Positions 6,233 to 6,377 of a stretch of DNA of 6,377 bases are shown piece after piece. Numbering within the stretch: the first letter of the stretch is position 1; every line of letters starts with the position of its first letter. The DNA comes from an uncultured Bacillota bacterium (lineage in GTDB: Bacteria; Bacillota; JAAYKD01): positions 1 to 6,377 of the forward strand of contig CALCNS010000077.1 in NCBI GenBank assembly GCA_937897315.1, given 5' to 3'. Position numbers and translations under genes: made by a program. The notes below the pieces were generated by a model. The model saw only the letters and a program-made list of their open reading frames with translations. It did no database searches and was not told the origin of the DNA.

Positions 6233-6377
6233 AAATACTTGTATATTTGGTTAGCTTATAACAAAACATGACACATGCTTCGGTCGCGAAATTTTCACAC
6301 CCGAAACATCGTAAAATCGCATCCACATGTAACAATTTGTGCATTTCCAAAAGGCGACAGACCACACCTGGAAATTT

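Larger units (their letters stand above)
6036..6377. other. AT-rich upstream region without a supported gene
   Basis: It holds the leader and promoter elements listed separately. Two frames are open to the right edge: minus strand 6204-6377 (57 codons without a start in view, ending TAA) and plus strand from the ATG at 6268. Neither has a recognisable protein or, for the plus frame, a ribosome site. The candidate -10 box lies inside the minus-strand frame. Confidence 0.5.

Noticed and set aside
6047..6271. Plus-strand hydrophobic frame of 74 codons starting at GTG, possibly a small membrane protein.
   Set aside because: No SD, divergent and overlapping the leader; the hydrophobic residues follow simply from T-rich DNA.

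Overview
The window holds one very large gene on the minus strand. It encodes a secreted, multi-domain surface protein that, from its C-terminal modules, should attach to the cell wall through S-layer homology (SLH) domains. SLH domains, a strong Shine-Dalgarno site (AAGGAGG, 6 nt before ATG) and a pre-SLH module of the type I recall from Paenibacillus surface proteins point to a Gram-positive Bacillota, most likely Paenibacillaceae. That placement rests on remembered family patterns, not on a search.

Layout, in the gene's direction (right to left). 6013-6377 is an AT-rich leader and promoter region. It has a TATAAT box, a direct repeat 30 bp apart, small hairpins, and a stretch resembling the first half of a cyclic-di-GMP-I riboswitch. 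The gene starts at 5999. It reads as signal peptide, cadherin/Ig-like domain, a lead-in module with about six GLUG repeats (predicted beta-helix), one InlB B-type (Listeria-Bacteroides) repeat, about seven Ig-like repeats of 115-135 residues, a Val/Pro/Asp-rich linker, the pre-SLH module, one complete SLH domain, and the first residues of a second SLH. At about position 665 recognisable SLH sequence stops in frame.

1-660 is of a different character. It is GC-rich, has no AAA and only one TTT, and carries no convincing gene. SLH-like residues can still be traced for roughly 100 bp past the break, but in shifting frames. This fits low-accuracy sequence at a contig end or a decayed gene tail better than a natural protein end.

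There are no RNA genes, complete insertion sequences, CRISPR arrays or tRNAs that I can support. The parts likely work as a regulated surface adhesin: the leader may control expression, the signal peptide directs secretion, the SLH end anchors to the wall, and the repeats form a long stalk presenting the GLUG and Ig-like head. The ligand cannot be told from the sequence.
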